64,000 bases of DNA from Rheinheimera sp. D18 (GCF_004345025.1 NZ_CP037745.1:2108001-2172000), one strand, 5' to 3'; numbered from the stretch's first letter, positions 1 to 9,400 are shown. Notes: generated from the letters alone by a model not told the origin. Program-made: numbers and translations.

Positions 1-942
1 GGGCTTGGCACCGCCTGCCATGTTCAGCAGGTCCAGTAGTGAATCATCTGCAGCCACTTCGTACAGCGCAGGCCGGTGTACTTCGCCTGCTACTTCTGCA
101 ATAGCACTGACTGGGGCGATAAAAATCACATCGCCGTCTTTTAAATGCAGGTTGTTTCTGGCATCGCCTTTTAACAGCAATGCATACAAGTCAAAGGTTG
201 CAACACTTTTACCGGCGCGCTGTACCGAAATCTGCCGCAGACTACCAATATCACTTACCCCACCGGCGGCGTAAAGCGCTTGTGTCACTGAGCTAAGTGC
301 GGGCAAATTATAAGAACCAGGGTATTTGGCTTCACCCGCTATTAATACGTTGATGGTCCGCAGTGTTCCCATGCTGACGGCTACATCAGTGCCGAGCAAC
401 TGCTGCCGTACCCGTTCAATAATCAGCTGTTTCGCTTCGGCGTAACGTAAACCTGATACCTGTACAGCGCCCATCTCGGCAATACTTACTGCGCCATCGC
501 GGTTTACTTCAGCCTGTACATCGCGGTTTAGTTTGCCAAACAGTTGCAGTAACAGTTTGTCACCCGGCCCTAAAATATAATTGTCCGGCACCGGCAAATT
601 TTTTGCCGGTGCAAATACTGAACTGGCTTCATCAAACATATTCATACCAAAGCGTTTAGGCTTAGTATCATCGTCTTTTTTCTTTTGTTCGAACTGTTGC
701 TGTTTCCTACGCTGTTGTCGATCTTGTGTTTCAGTGTCGGCGGGCGTGCTGTCTGATACCGCGCTACCCGCTAAGCCAAGATCATTTAAATTTATGCCAT
801 ACTGCTTAGCCAACTGCTCTTGTTGGGCTTTAGGTAATTGTTTAAATTGCTCTAGCATTGCCGGAGTAACCGTTTGCGCTATAGCAAATAAAGGTATGGT
901 AAATAACCCAAAAAATGCTAACAATCTAACAAATTTAACCAC
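1..942 (-). CDS. Polysaccharide export protein, SLBB/Wza-like (partial, 3' end outside window)
   Basis: The reading frame is open from a GTG at 942 to the window edge (314 codons, C-terminus missing). A GGAG ribosome site sits six bases before the GTG. Residues 1 to about 23 form a signal peptide ending in an AIAQ-type site with no lipobox cysteine, unlike E. coli Wza, which is a lipoprotein. A Q/K/R-rich linker follows, then a polysaccharide export domain from about residue 95 (motif ILGPGDKLLLQLFG) and SLBB-type segments (VLIAGEAKYPGSYNLP and VAGEVHRPALYEV). Family role: outer-membrane or periplasmic channel for capsule or exopolysaccharide export. It lies 134 bases after the tviB-like gene on the same strand, so it opens the export part of the same locus. 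Confidence 0.85.
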   Translation of the reverse strand, partial: MVKFVRLLAFFGLFTIPLFAIAQTVTPAMLEQFKQLPKAQQEQLAKQYGINLNDLGLAGSAVSDSTPADTETQDRQQRRKQQQFEQKKKDDDTKPKRFGMNMFDEASSVFAPAKNLPVPDNYILGPGDKLLLQLFGKLNRDVQAEVNRDGAVSIAEMGAVQVSGLRYAEAKQLIIERVRQQLLGTDVAVSMGTLRTINVLIAGEAKYPGSYNLPALSSVTQALYAAGGVSDIGSLRQISVQRAGKSVATFDLYALLLKGDARNNLHLKDGDVIFIAPVSAIAEVAGEVHRPALYEVAADDSLLDLLNMAGGAKP

Positions 943-1076
943 TCGTCACTCCGAATTTATATGTCAACTACCTTGCTACACATTACAACAATGTATGTAT
1001 TTCATTGCAGCCGCTTTTACTGAAATATAACAACGTCAAGCCAATAACTATGGCTTTGCCTAACAAAAAGCAGCGA

Positions 1077-2354
1077 TTATAACCGTAAATCGCTTTCTGT
1101 GGTATTTAATATATATTTTAGATCATATAGTACGCTGTTAGTTTTTGTTAATGCACGAATGCCGGCTGCGCCTAAGTCTCTAAATTGCTTATGGCCTACT
1201 GCCAAAACAACACCATCATAGCTATTCGCTTGCGGTGCGCTGACTAGCTTAATACCGTATTCATGCTCAGCCGCTGCGCTATCAACCCAGGGGTCGTATA
1301 CGTCAGCTTGTACGCCGTACTCTTTTAATTCGGTAAGAATATCAACAACCTTAGTATTACGAATGTCGGGGCAGTTTTCTTTAAAGGTAAGGCCCATAAC
1401 TAATACCTTGGCGCCATTAACTTGAATACTGCGTTTGATCATGGCTTTAACCAGTTCGCTTACCACATAGCGGCCCATGCTATCGTTAATGCGTCGGCCG
1501 GCTAAGATAACCTCAGGGTTATAGCCTATAGTTTGCGCTTTATGCGTTAAATAATATGGGTCTACACCAATACAGTGGCCGCCAACTAAGCCTGGGCGAA
1601 ACGGCAAGAAGTTCCACTTAGTACCAGCCGCTAACAATACTTCTTCGGTATCGATACCGAGTTTATTAAAAATAACGGCTAGCTCGTTAATTAAGGCGAT
1701 ATTGAGATCGCGCTGGGTGTTTTCTATAACTTTAGCCGCTTCAGCGACACGGATAGAACTGGCTTTATAGGTACCAGCAGTAATTATACTGCCGTATAAA
1801 GCATCGACAAAATCGGCAACCTGTGGCGTTGAGCCTGAGGTGACTTTTTTAATGGTGGTTACGCGGTGTTCTTTATCACCTGGGTTAATTCGCTCTGGGC
1901 TATAACCGGCAAAAAAGTCGACATTATATTTAAGGCCGGATATACGCTCGATAACGGGAATGCAGTCTTCCTCGGTCGCGCCTGGATATACCGTTGATTC
2001 ATAAATAACAATATCACCGGCTTTAATAACTTTACCCAGGGTTTCTGAGGCTTTAATTAATGGTGTTAAATCGGGCTGACGGTGCTTATCTATTGGTGTG
2101 GGCACAGTAACAATAAATACCGTGGCTTGGCGTAAGTCATTCAGTTCACAGCTATAGCTAAGTTTATCAGCTTGTTTTAGCTCTTCGCTCGATACTTCTA
2201 GGGTATGATCTTCACCGCTTTTTAGCTCGGCAATGCGGGCTTTATTAACATCAAAGCCTATTGTTGGGTAATGTTTACCAAATTCTACTGCCAACGGCAG
2301 ACCTACGTAACCTAAACCAATAATAGCAATGCGACTGTCGGCGATATGTTTCAT
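1077..2354 (-). CDS. tviB: UDP-N-acetyl-hexosamine 6-dehydrogenase, TviB/WbpA-like
   Basis: 425 residues, the usual size for the UDP-glucose/GDP-mannose dehydrogenase family. The N-terminal Rossmann motif is GLGYVGLP (residues 13-20), the catalytic cysteine lies in [12 protein letters not shown], and the C-terminal UDP-binding domain has [15 protein letters not shown]. Family role: two-step NAD oxidation of C6 of UDP-GlcNAc or UDP-GalNAc to the uronic acid. The overall sequence resembles TviB of Vi-antigen synthesis. The ATG has an AGGA site seven bases upstream. It follows the epimerase gene by about 50 bases, as in tviB/tviC pairs, suggesting the product is UDP-GalNAcA. A WecC-type role (UDP-ManNAcA) is an alternative, since wecB is in the same operon. 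Confidence 0.88.
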   Translation of the reverse strand: MKHIADSRIAIIGLGYVGLPLAVEFGKHYPTIGFDVNKARIAELKSGEDHTLEVSSEELKQADKLSYSCELNDLRQATVFIVTVPTPIDKHRQPDLTPLIKASETLGKVIKAGDIVIYESTVYPGATEEDCIPVIERISGLKYNVDFFAGYSPERINPGDKEHRVTTIKKVTSGSTPQVADFVDALYGSIITAGTYKASSIRVAEAAKVIENTQRDLNIALINELAVIFNKLGIDTEEVLLAAGTKWNFLPFRPGLVGGHCIGVDPYYLTHKAQTIGYNPEVILAGRRINDSMGRYVVSELVKAMIKRSIQVNGAKVLVMGLTFKENCPDIRNTKVVDILTELKEYGVQADVYDPWVDSAAAEHEYGIKLVSAPQANSYDGVVLAVGHKQFRDLGAAGIRALTKTNSVLYDLKYILNTTESDLRL

Positions 2355-2404
2355 TCTGTGATCCTGTAAATCCGTTTACGTTGTTAAAATTTATGCACTA
2401 TTAA

Positions 2405-3409
2405 TTAATGCTGCTGAATATACCATGGCATAGCTAACTTAATACCGTCGTTAATCCGGTACTCTGGAGCGTAACCAAGTTGTTGTTTGGCTTTGCTAAT
2501 ATCCGCTTGTGAATGGCGTACATCACCCGCGCGAAAATCAGCATAGGTGGGTTGTTGCGTATAATGGATATTATTGTCAGCCAAACTTTGTGCTATGGCA
2601 CTAAATAATTCGTTAAGGGTTGTACGATCCCCTAAAGCTACGTTAAATACGTCGCTGTGCTCAATGTTAGCTAATGCGGCGCGAATATTGGCTTGCACGG
2701 CATTAGCGACAAAGCAAAAGTCGCGGCTGGTTTCGCCATCGCCGTTTATGACTACAGTTTGCTTAGCAATCATCGCCGCGGTCCATTTTGGAATGACTGC
2801 GGCATAAGCGCCGTTAGGGTCTTGTCTTGGGCCAAACACATTAAAATAGCGCAGACCAATGCTATGAAAACCATAGCTGCGTGAAAATACATCAGCATAC
2901 AGCTCATTAACAAACTTAGTAATGGCATAAGGCGATAACGGCTTACCAATGACGTCTTCCACTTTTGGCAACGCCGGATGATCGCCATAAGTCGAGCTAG
3001 AAGCCGCATAAACAAAGCGCTGAACCTTGGCATCGCGAGCGGCGACCAACATATTTAAAAAACCATTTATATTGGTTTGATTAGTAGCGATAGGGTCGGC
3101 AATAGAACGTGGCACTGAACCGAGCGCCGCTTGATGCAATACAAAATCGACACCAGCACACGCTTGCTGACAGTCAGTTAAATTGCGAATGTCGCCATTG
3201 ATAAACTGAAAGTTAGCCCACTGCTCGGGGCTAACTAACTGCTGCACTTCATCTAAATTACGTTGATGGCCAGTGGCAAAATTATCTAAACCTACTACCT
3301 GCTGGTTAGCCTTTAACAAGGTTTCAATTAAATTAGAGCCGATAAAGCCAGCACAACCTGTTACCAACCAGCGCTTTGGGGCCGACTGAAGTTGTTGCAA
3401 AACATCCAT
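2405..3409 (-). CDS. tviC: UDP-N-acetylglucosamine 4-epimerase, TviC/WbpP-like SDR
   Basis: An extended short-chain dehydrogenase of about 334 residues. It has the NAD motif GCAGFIGS near the start, the serine-rich segment SSSTYGDHP, and the active-site YAITK. The N-terminal APKRWLVTG-type opening resembles TviC/WbpP, which interconvert UDP-GlcNAc and UDP-GalNAc (or their uronic acids). The frame extends seven codons further upstream to a GTG at 3430 with no ribosome site; I chose the ATG at 3409, which has a GAGTG-type site. It sits between wecB and the dehydrogenase on the same strand, a common trio at the start of capsule and O-antigen loci. Exact substrate cannot be read from sequence. 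Confidence 0.85.
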   Translation of the reverse strand: MDVLQQLQSAPKRWLVTGCAGFIGSNLIETLLKANQQVVGLDNFATGHQRNLDEVQQLVSPEQWANFQFINGDIRNLTDCQQACAGVDFVLHQAALGSVPRSIADPIATNQTNINGFLNMLVAARDAKVQRFVYAASSSTYGDHPALPKVEDVIGKPLSPYAITKFVNELYADVFSRSYGFHSIGLRYFNVFGPRQDPNGAYAAVIPKWTAAMIAKQTVVINGDGETSRDFCFVANAVQANIRAALANIEHSDVFNVALGDRTTLNELFSAIAQSLADNNIHYTQQPTYADFRAGDVRHSQADISKAKQQLGYAPEYRINDGIKLAMPWYIQQH

Positions 3410-3441
3410 ATTTTTCACTCTACTTTTCACTCTATTAATGA

Positions 3442-4575
3442 CTAACTGCCACTGACGTGCGTTCTAATGACATCGACAATGCGCTGACACGCTTTACCAT
3501 CGCCATAGGGGTTATGGGCGAAGCTCATACTATCGTAATAGGCTTTGTCAGTCAGTAATTTATTAACTTCTTTAACGATAATTTCTGTATTAGCACCAAC
3601 TAACTTTACCGTACCCGCGGTTACCGCTTCAGGGCGCTCAGTAGTATCGCGCATAACTAATACCGGCTTACCCAGCGATGGCGCTTCCTCTTGAATACCG
3701 CCCGAGTCGGTTAATACTAGAGTACTGCGGCTCATTAAATACACAAAGGGTAAGTAATCTTGCGGTGCAATTAAATGCACATTTTTTGCATCTGACAATA
3801 AGCGATACACCGGTTCACGTACATTGGGGTTTAAATGTACAGGATAAACGATATCGCAATCTGGAAATTGCAATGCAATTTGCTTTAATGCCGCACAAAT
3901 ATGCTCAAAGCCACTACCAAAACTTTCACGACGATGCCCAGTAACCAACACTAAACGCCGACCATTTTGGCCATACGGAAACTGCTTACTAAAATCTGCT
4001 GTTAGCTCGCTATTGGCTTCTATTTTCTCGACCACTTGTAACAACGCATCAATCACCGTGTTGCCGGTAACAAAAATATCCGCTGGGTTAACCTGCTCTT
4101 GCACTAGGTTATGTTCTGAGTTAGTCGTTGGCGCAAAGTGCAAGCGTGTAATAGCGCTAGTGAGCTTACGATTAGCCTCTTCCGGCCAAGGGCTATAAAT
4201 ATTACCGGTACGCAGCCCAGCTTCAATATGGCCTACCGCTGTTTTTTCGTAATAACAGGCTAAAGCGGCAGCGAAGGTGGTACTGGTATCGCCATGCACT
4301 AAGACAATATCGGGCTTAAAATCACGCAGTACGGGCTTAATGTTAAGCAGAATATTGGTGGTAACGTCGTATAAGTCTTGGCCGGCTTTCATAATCGCCA
4401 AGTCATATTCGGGTTTTATATCAAATAACTGCAGCACTTGATCTAACATTTCGCGATGTTGGCCAGTAACACAGACTCGGCTATCAATATCAGGCTGTTG
4501 TTTTAGCAAGTTTACCAAAGGCGCCATTTTTATGGCTTCTGGCCGAGTGCCAAATACACTAAGAACTTTAATCAT
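3442..4575 (-). CDS. wecB: Non-hydrolysing UDP-N-acetylglucosamine 2-epimerase
   Basis: 377 residues, full length for WecB. It opens with [14 protein letters not shown] and carries GHRRESFG, the [10 protein letters not shown] stretch and the [10 protein letters not shown] loop that binds UDP in this family. Reaction: UDP-GlcNAc to UDP-ManNAc in the cytoplasm. It is the first gene of the minus-strand polysaccharide locus, with an AAGG site seven bases before the ATG, and it diverges from a small plus-strand gene at 4686, so the promoter must lie in 4576-4685; I see no convincing -35/-10 pair there. No wecC-type gene is visible except the tviB-like dehydrogenase downstream. Confidence 0.93.
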   Translation of the reverse strand: MIKVLSVFGTRPEAIKMAPLVNLLKQQPDIDSRVCVTGQHREMLDQVLQLFDIKPEYDLAIMKAGQDLYDVTTNILLNIKPVLRDFKPDIVLVHGDTSTTFAAALACYYEKTAVGHIEAGLRTGNIYSPWPEEANRKLTSAITRLHFAPTTNSEHNLVQEQVNPADIFVTGNTVIDALLQVVEKIEANSELTADFSKQFPYGQNGRRLVLVTGHRRESFGSGFEHICAALKQIALQFPDCDIVYPVHLNPNVREPVYRLLSDAKNVHLIAPQDYLPFVYLMSRSTLVLTDSGGIQEEAPSLGKPVLVMRDTTERPEAVTAGTVKLVGANTEIIVKEVNKLLTDKAYYDSMSFAHNPYGDGKACQRIVDVIRTHVSGS

Positions 4576-4685
4576 TACATTACCTTTTATCGCGCGAAAG
4601 GCGTAAAGCTTACCAAAAGCCCTTTAAAAGCGATAGAGTGAAAAGGTAAACTACACACAGAAGCTATGGCTAAATAGGATTTTAG

Positions 4686-4988
4686 ATGATTTATTTTAAC
4701 AGTAAAAATATTCCCGAACTGGCTGGTTTAAATTTTGCTCAGCGTATGGATGTGGTGCGCCAAGCAGCAAATTTATTGCCCGTACCAACTAAAATTACGC
4801 TGAACATTATTAAGCTATTAATTTTAACTCCGCTTTTTTTGCTAATGGCAAGAAGCTCTGGCTGGTATATTCTGGGCTACGCGGTGTTACTTGTTGTATT
4901 GTACCCAGCCATTACCCGACCTTTAACCTTTGCCTTATGCCGTAAGCATTTTGCTAAAATACGTCAGCAATTAGTGCCTAACCCGTAA
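4686..4988 (+). CDS. Small two-segment membrane protein, DUF6170-like
   Basis: 100 residues. A basic amphipathic N-terminus (NIPELAGLNFAQRMDVV) is followed by hydrophobic segments at about residues 42-58 and 60-78, then a basic tail. From memory it resembles the DUF6170 family of Alteromonadales; no function is known for that family. The ATG has an AGGA site six bases upstream. It stands alone, divergent from wecB and 148 bases before the peptide transporter, so it is probably monocistronic. Family assignment is moderate; the gene itself looks real because of the ribosome site and the typical codon use. Confidence 0.65.
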   Translation: MIYFNSKNIPELAGLNFAQRMDVVRQAANLLPVPTKITLNIIKLLILTPLFLLMARSSGWYILGYAVLLVVLYPAITRPLTFALCRKHFAKIRQQLVPNP

Positions 4989-5049
4989 AGTTTTGTCATT
5001 ACTATCGCACTTTTCTCGTAGTTTTTATCGCTTTGCCGCGTCCCTAAGG

Positions 5050-5078
5050 GTGACAACCGGCTATTTGATCTGCATAAT
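5050..5078 (+). promoter_or_regulatory. Candidate sigma-70 promoter of the POT transporter gene
   Basis: A -35 hexamer GTGACA (5050-5055) and a -10 hexamer CATAAT (5073-5078) are separated by exactly 17 bases; each matches consensus at five of six positions. Predicted transcription start is near 5085, about 52 bases before the ATG at 5137. No experimental support is available here. Confidence 0.55.
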
Positions 5079-5086
5079 CGGCGCGC

Positions 5087-5107
5087 CCTAGTGCAAAGTA
5101 CACTAGG
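5087..5107. promoter_or_regulatory. Perfect 7-bp inverted repeat at the predicted start of the POT transcript
   Basis: CCTAGTG (5087-5093) and CACTAGG (5101-5107) are perfect inverted arms around a 7-base spacer. They begin at the predicted +1 of the transporter promoter. The position suits a repressor operator or a 5' untranslated hairpin. I do not recognise the regulator. Confidence 0.4.
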
Positions 5108-5136
5108 TTAATAATTCTAATAAAACTGGGGTTTTC

Positions 5137-6693
5137 ATGACTGAATCAAGCACTATTGCGGCAGCACCTGCTAACCAACCGCAATTTCTCGGCCATCCGG
5201 TCGGGCTATATGTGTGCTTTCTCACTGAGATGTGGGAGCGCTTTTCGTTTTACGGTATGAAATATTTGCTGTTGTTATATCTAACTAAGTATCACTTGTT
5301 TAGTGATGCCGGTGGCCTAGACGTATTAGGTAGCTACGCCGGTTTAGTTTACGCGATGCCCGTTATCGGCGGCATGTTAGCCGACCGCTATTTAGGTATG
5401 CGCAAAGCGGTAACCTTTGGCGCTATTTTACTGTGCTTGGGCCATTTAGGCTTAGCTTATGAGGGCTTTCAGGCTTACATGGAAAATGGTGCTGTGGTTC
5501 GCGACAATCAGGCGATACAAGTATTTTATTTCTCATTAGCCTTAATCATTATTGGCGTTGGCTTTTTAAAACCGAACATTTCAACCATTGTTGGCCAACT
5601 GTATGGTAAAGAAGATTCGCGGCGCGACTCTGGTTTTACCATTTTTTATATGGGTATTAATCTAGGCTCTTTTATTGCCACGTTATTAGTTACTTACCTA
5701 GGTGAAACCTATGGCTGGGGCTACGGCTTTGGCTTAGCCGGTATCGGTATGGTATTGGGCTTAATTGTATTTTTAACTGGGCAAAAATACTTATTCGGTT
5801 ATGCCGAGCCAGCTAATCCTAAGCTATTAAAAGAAAAGGTATTTGCCGGCATTAATAAAGAATGGTTAATTTATCTAGCCACATTGCCGGCATTAGTAGT
5901 AATTTGGCAGCTGGTGCAATTTAACCCAGTAGTACACAGCACCTTAATTGGCCTGTCGTTTATTGTGTTGGTCGGCATTATTTGGTTTATTGTTACCCAG
6001 TGTAATAAAGAAGAGCGCGACCGGATGATTGTACTTATCATCTTAACCATGTCTACGGTGGTATTTTGGGCGTTGTTTGAACAATCGGCATCGTCGATGA
6101 CACTTTATGCCGACCGTGTACTAGACCGCAATATCTTTGGTTATCAAGCCACTGCAGGGCAATTTGGTGCACTAAATGCGTTCTTCATTATTACCCTAGC
6201 CCCGTTATTTGCTTGGCTATGGTTTGCATTGGGTAAACGTAAACTAGAACCTAGTACGCCGGTTAAATTTGCTTTAGGTATTATCCAAGCAGGTTTAGGC
6301 TTTGGTGCTTTAGTTTATGGCGCCACGCACCCGAACGATGCCGGATACGTTGCAGCTTGGTGGCTAGTGTTAGCCTATGCACTGCATACTATGGGTGAGT
6401 TATGCTTGTCGCCGGTAGGTTTGTCGGCAGTAACTAAGTTAGCCGTGCCGAAAGTAGTTGGTGTAATGATGGGTAGCTGGTTCTTAGCCACCGCCTACTC
6501 TGAACTGCTAGCAACACAATTGGCAAAACTGGCGGCTATTGATACTAACGCTGGCGAAGTAGCTGACGTAGGTGAAGCACTCGCGGCGTACACTGAATTG
6601 TTTAGCTTCTTATTTTATGTTGGTATAGCCGTTGGTGTGTTTATGCTAGTTATTAGCCCTTGGCTGAAAAAACGGATGCATGGTATATCTTAA
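5137..6693 (+). CDS. Proton-dependent oligopeptide transporter, POT/PTR2 family
   Basis: 518 residues with about 14 hydrophobic segments, typical of bacterial POT carriers. The ExxERF motif is EMWERFSFYGM near residue 31, and the PTR2 signature is FTIFYMGINLGS near residue 168. A conserved GELCLSPVGLS motif lies near residue 417. Family role: proton-coupled uptake of di- and tripeptides across the inner membrane (DtpA/DtpB/YdgR type). It is probably transcribed alone from the promoter at 5050-5078 and ends at the perfect stem-loop at 6711-6747. The exact paralogue (DtpA, B, C or D) cannot be decided. Confidence 0.92.
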   Translation: MTESSTIAAAPANQPQFLGHPVGLYVCFLTEMWERFSFYGMKYLLLLYLTKYHLFSDAGGLDVLGSYAGLVYAMPVIGGMLADRYLGMRKAVTFGAILLCLGHLGLAYEGFQAYMENGAVVRDNQAIQVFYFSLALIIIGVGFLKPNISTIVGQLYGKEDSRRDSGFTIFYMGINLGSFIATLLVTYLGETYGWGYGFGLAGIGMVLGLIVFLTGQKYLFGYAEPANPKLLKEKVFAGINKEWLIYLATLPALVVIWQLVQFNPVVHSTLIGLSFIVLVGIIWFIVTQCNKEERDRMIVLIILTMSTVVFWALFEQSASSMTLYADRVLDRNIFGYQATAGQFGALNAFFIITLAPLFAWLWFALGKRKLEPSTPVKFALGIIQAGLGFGALVYGATHPNDAGYVAAWWLVLAYALHTMGELCLSPVGLSAVTKLAVPKVVGVMMGSWFLATAYSELLATQLAKLAAIDTNAGEVADVGEALAAYTELFSFLFYVGIAVGVFMLVISPWLKKRMHGIS

Positions 6694-6710
6694 CTAACTT
6701 TGTAACTTTG

Positions 6711-6747
6711 GGGGTCAGATCCATTTGTTAATTCTGGATCTGACCCC
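6711..6747. repeat. Perfect 13-bp inverted repeat, GGGGTCAGATCCA type
   Basis: Arms 6711-6723 and 6735-6747 are perfect complements around an 11-base loop, between the convergent POT and yciU genes. There is no U-run on either side, so it is not a classic intrinsic terminator, though the stem is strong enough to stall or protect both transcripts. The GGGGTCAGATCC core resembles dispersed intergenic palindromes known from gammaproteobacteria (memory, not searched). Confidence 0.6.
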
Positions 6748-6758
6748 GACAGTGGGTT

Positions 6759-7082
6759 TTATTGGCCTCGCCACTGGGCGTGGCATAAAGATTCATATTT
6801 CTCTCGGCTAAGCAGTATCCGCGCTAAAACGATATCAGCTTCGCCCGCCTCACCCGTTAAACCAATTTGCGCTTCGTAATGCAGCTCTGGCTCTAAATCT
6901 TGCATCATCATATCGGCCCAGTCACCGTTAGGAATAACCAAGTCAACATAGCCTCGGTTTTCATAATGTTGCTGGTACTGGCCATAATCTTCAGCCGACA
7001 GGTTTTCGCTGGCCAACTCTTCAAAAATATCGAAGGCATGGTCACATAATTCGTCCAACGTCCACAATTCTAAATCTTGCAT
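6759..7082 (-). CDS. yciU: YciU/HI1450-family putative double-stranded DNA mimic protein (DUF440)
   Basis: 107 residues and very acidic. Residues along the whole length match the pattern I remember for E. coli YciU and Haemophilus HI1450: AFDIFEELASENL near the start, ENRG in the middle, DWADMMMQDLEP, then LARILLSREK and a final CHAQW. The family is a small acidic fold proposed to mimic DNA and to bind HU-type proteins. The frame runs 14 codons further upstream, but only the ATG at 7082 has a ribosome site (GGAG five bases away). It converges on the POT gene and diverges from rlmA. Confidence 0.8.
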   Translation of the reverse strand: MQDLELWTLDELCDHAFDIFEELASENLSAEDYGQYQQHYENRGYVDLVIPNGDWADMMMQDLEPELHYEAQIGLTGEAGEADIVLARILLSREKYESLCHAQWRGQ

Positions 7083-7207
7083 TGCTGCTCCGGTTATATT
7101 GTACTTAGGCCACTGGTCTTGCATTAGGGTAAATGCAATTACCCAAGCTGGTTATTGGCGCGCAGTATAGCAAGGCTTTGGCGAAAACACTGCTGTGCTG
7201 CTACACT
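7078..7207 (+). promoter_or_regulatory. yciU-rlmA intergenic region with a weak sigma-70 candidate
   Basis: The divergent gap between yciU and rlmA holds a possible plus-strand promoter: TTGGCG at 7178-7183 and TACACT at 7202-7207 with an 18-base spacer. Each box matches four of six consensus positions. I see no clear box for yciU. Confidence 0.3.
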
Positions 7208-7236
7208 AGCGGCCTTTTTTCTAAGCAGATTTTATT

Positions 7237-8046
7237 ATGTACCTGTGCCCGCTTTGCCAAACGCCATTATTACTTAATCTTAAACAGTATCAATGCACTA
7301 ACAATCACAGCTTTGATATTGCTAAAGAGGGTTATGTTAACCTATTGCCGGTACAGCAAAAAAACTCTAAAGATCCCGGTGACAATAAGGACATGATGCA
7401 AGCTCGGCGCACGTTTTTACAAGCCGGTTGGTACGAACCTTTGGCCAAAGCTGTAGCCGATATATTAGCCGGTATTAATCCACGTTTATTGCTTGATTTA
7501 GGCTGCGGCGAAGGTTACTACACTGGACAAATAGAAACGGCGTTAACAAAAAGCCAAGTTTATGGCGTCGACATTTCTAAAACGGCTGTTAAATGGGCGG
7601 CTAAAGCCTACCCGAATATTAACTTTAGTGTCGCCAGCGCGTATCAACTGCCGTTTGCAGAGCAGAGCTTTGATGCCGTAGTACGTATTTATGCACCATC
7701 AAAAGCCGAAGAGTTAGCTCGTGTGATAAAGCCTGAGGGCCATTTATTAACAGTGGTGCCCGGGCCAAGGCATTTAATTGAGATGAAACAAGCTGTTTAT
7801 GCGAACGTGCAATTACATAGCGATGCGATAGCACCAATTACTGGCTTTACGCATTTAAAACGAGAACGCTTGCAATTTCAGCTGCAGTTTAAACACGCTG
7901 ATGACGTATTAGCCTTGATACAAATGGTGCCTTTGGCATGGAAGTTTACCGCTGAACAAAAGCAGCAGTTTGCCGATACGGTACCGCTGATCAGCGTCGA
8001 TTTTCTGATCGATGTATATCAAAAGACAACTCAGTTATCTTTGTAA
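7237..8046 (+). CDS. rlmA: 23S rRNA (guanine-N1)-methyltransferase RlmA
   Basis: 269 residues, the normal RlmA length. The N-terminal zinc module uses cysteines in CPLC (residues 4-7) and the later CTNNHSFDIAKEGYVNLL stretch, which is diagnostic. A class I methyltransferase domain follows with the SAM motif LLDLGCGEGYY (about residues 85-95) and VVRIYAPSKAEEL as motif IV. Known reaction in Gram-negatives: SAM-dependent N1-methylation of G745 in helix 35 of 23S rRNA. It is probably monocistronic and converges on the serine hydrolase across the structured repeat at 8071-8172. Confidence 0.93.
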   Translation: MYLCPLCQTPLLLNLKQYQCTNNHSFDIAKEGYVNLLPVQQKNSKDPGDNKDMMQARRTFLQAGWYEPLAKAVADILAGINPRLLLDLGCGEGYYTGQIETALTKSQVYGVDISKTAVKWAAKAYPNINFSVASAYQLPFAEQSFDAVVRIYAPSKAEELARVIKPEGHLLTVVPGPRHLIEMKQAVYANVQLHSDAIAPITGFTHLKRERLQFQLQFKHADDVLALIQMVPLAWKFTAEQKQQFADTVPLISVDFLIDVYQKTTQLSL

Positions 8047-8070
8047 AGCCAACTTACCCAGTGCCAATAA

Positions 8071-8172
8071 GCGAGAACCGACTTGCTCTAAGCCAACCGT
8101 TGAAGGCATGGATGCCTGAAACGAGCCCCCATGGATGGGTTTACGGCGTGTTGGCGTGAGCAACTCGGTTCG
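8071..8172. repeat. Structured ~100-bp intergenic element with nested inverted repeats
   Basis: An outer imperfect inverted repeat pairs 8071-8097 with 8150-8172 (shared core GTTGGC and GAGCAA plus CGGTT). Inside are two small palindromic units with the same core: GGCATGGATGCC at 8105-8116 and CCCATGGATGGG at 8128-8139. It fills the gap between the convergent rlmA and serine hydrolase genes. The architecture is that of a REP/BIME- or MITE-like dispersed element. Copy number cannot be judged from one window. Confidence 0.6.
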
Positions 8173-8181
8173 TTAACCTAA

Positions 8182-9378
8182 CTAGTCAGCATTAGCCTTT
8201 AACTGGTCTTTTTTGTCTTGCTGCTGTTGATGAATGGCTGTTAATACACCTGACCAAAAGTACGTACCTAGCTCGTTAATTAAATTAGATTCGGCATTCA
8301 TTAGCATGACCAAACCGAGCTGATGCTCGCGCGAATACGCTATTTCCGCCCGAAAGCCTTGCACCCAGCCACCGTGGTAAATTAATTCGTCTTGGCCAAA
8401 CTGATATACCCGCCAACCTAAAGCATAATGGGCATCAGTTAAATAACGTCGCCATTCTTTACGACGCAAATCACGACGGGTTTTCACCCGTTTTTTAGTA
8501 ATAGTTTTTAATAATTCTTCAGATAATACCTTAGGGTTATGGCCTAACTGGGCGATTAACCAATAGCCAAGATCAATAGCGCTGGCGTTAACACCTGCCG
8601 CTGGACTGAAATGATAATAACTCTCGGCAACCTTAGTTGGGTGCCATTTACCTCGGGCTCGCACATGCGGCATGGCACGATTTTCTGTACTAAAAAATCC
8701 ATCTAGCCCTACCGATGCCGTGGGTAACTGTAACGGCTTTATAATGCGTTCTTCTAATAATTGCGCGTACGTTTTTTTTGTGGTTTTTTGAATAACTTGA
8801 TCAATTAAGCTAAACAGTACATTTTGATAACCGTAGCACTGTCCGGGGTTACATAGCGGATCGATTTTACTAAATTGCGGTAAAATTTTATCAAGCGGCA
8901 CGTTAGCTTCTATTAGGTTATCGTAGGCATTGGCCATTACGCCGGTACTTTGCGATAACAAATGCTCAAGTGTAAGCTGGCTATTGTATTTCTTTGTTTT
9001 AAAAGAAAAATCAGGTAAGTATTTTACCAGCTTGTCGTCCCAGTTAAAGTTACCTTCGCTGGCCAAAATACTGGTTAAGCCACCAGCAAAAGTTTTTGAT
9101 ACTGAAGCAATACGAAACACGGTATTGGCGTCAACCAATTCAGGTAGGCCTTTTTCCCTTACACCAAAACCGGCAGTAGCAATAATTTTATTACCTTGCA
9201 CAATGGCATAAGCTCCGCCAGGAATATCTTGCTCGCTAAGTTTACCGGCATAGTATTGATCAAAGTCGGCGATTAGCGCAGCAAGTTCATTTTCCCCCTG
9301 CGCTATAGCGTCATCATCGCTGGCCTGAGCAAAGCCATTAAATGCCAAAGCTAGCACTATAAAAAAAAGCGGTTTCAT
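8182..9378 (-). CDS. Periplasmic serine hydrolase, beta-lactamase/class C penicillin-binding family (S12)
   Basis: 398 residues. A signal peptide covers residues 1-19 (cleavage after GFAQA). The catalytic triad motifs of the family are present: SVSK (SxxK, about residue 93), YQN (YxN, about residue 184) and HGG (the KTG equivalent, about residue 334). Similar enzymes are esterases, D-amino-acid amidases or carboxypeptidases; the substrate here is unknown. The C-terminus is rich in Q and K. It starts 22 bases after the mlaA stop on the same strand, so it may be the tail gene of the ccm-mlaA operon. Confidence 0.85.
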   Translation of the reverse strand: MKPLFFIVLALAFNGFAQASDDDAIAQGENELAALIADFDQYYAGKLSEQDIPGGAYAIVQGNKIIATAGFGVREKGLPELVDANTVFRIASVSKTFAGGLTSILASEGNFNWDDKLVKYLPDFSFKTKKYNSQLTLEHLLSQSTGVMANAYDNLIEANVPLDKILPQFSKIDPLCNPGQCYGYQNVLFSLIDQVIQKTTKKTYAQLLEERIIKPLQLPTASVGLDGFFSTENRAMPHVRARGKWHPTKVAESYYHFSPAAGVNASAIDLGYWLIAQLGHNPKVLSEELLKTITKKRVKTRRDLRRKEWRRYLTDAHYALGWRVYQFGQDELIYHGGWVQGFRAEIAYSREHQLGLVMLMNAESNLINELGTYFWSGVLTAIHQQQQDKKDQLKANAD

Positions 9379-9400
9379 GTTGACCTTGCTTCTGTTGGCA

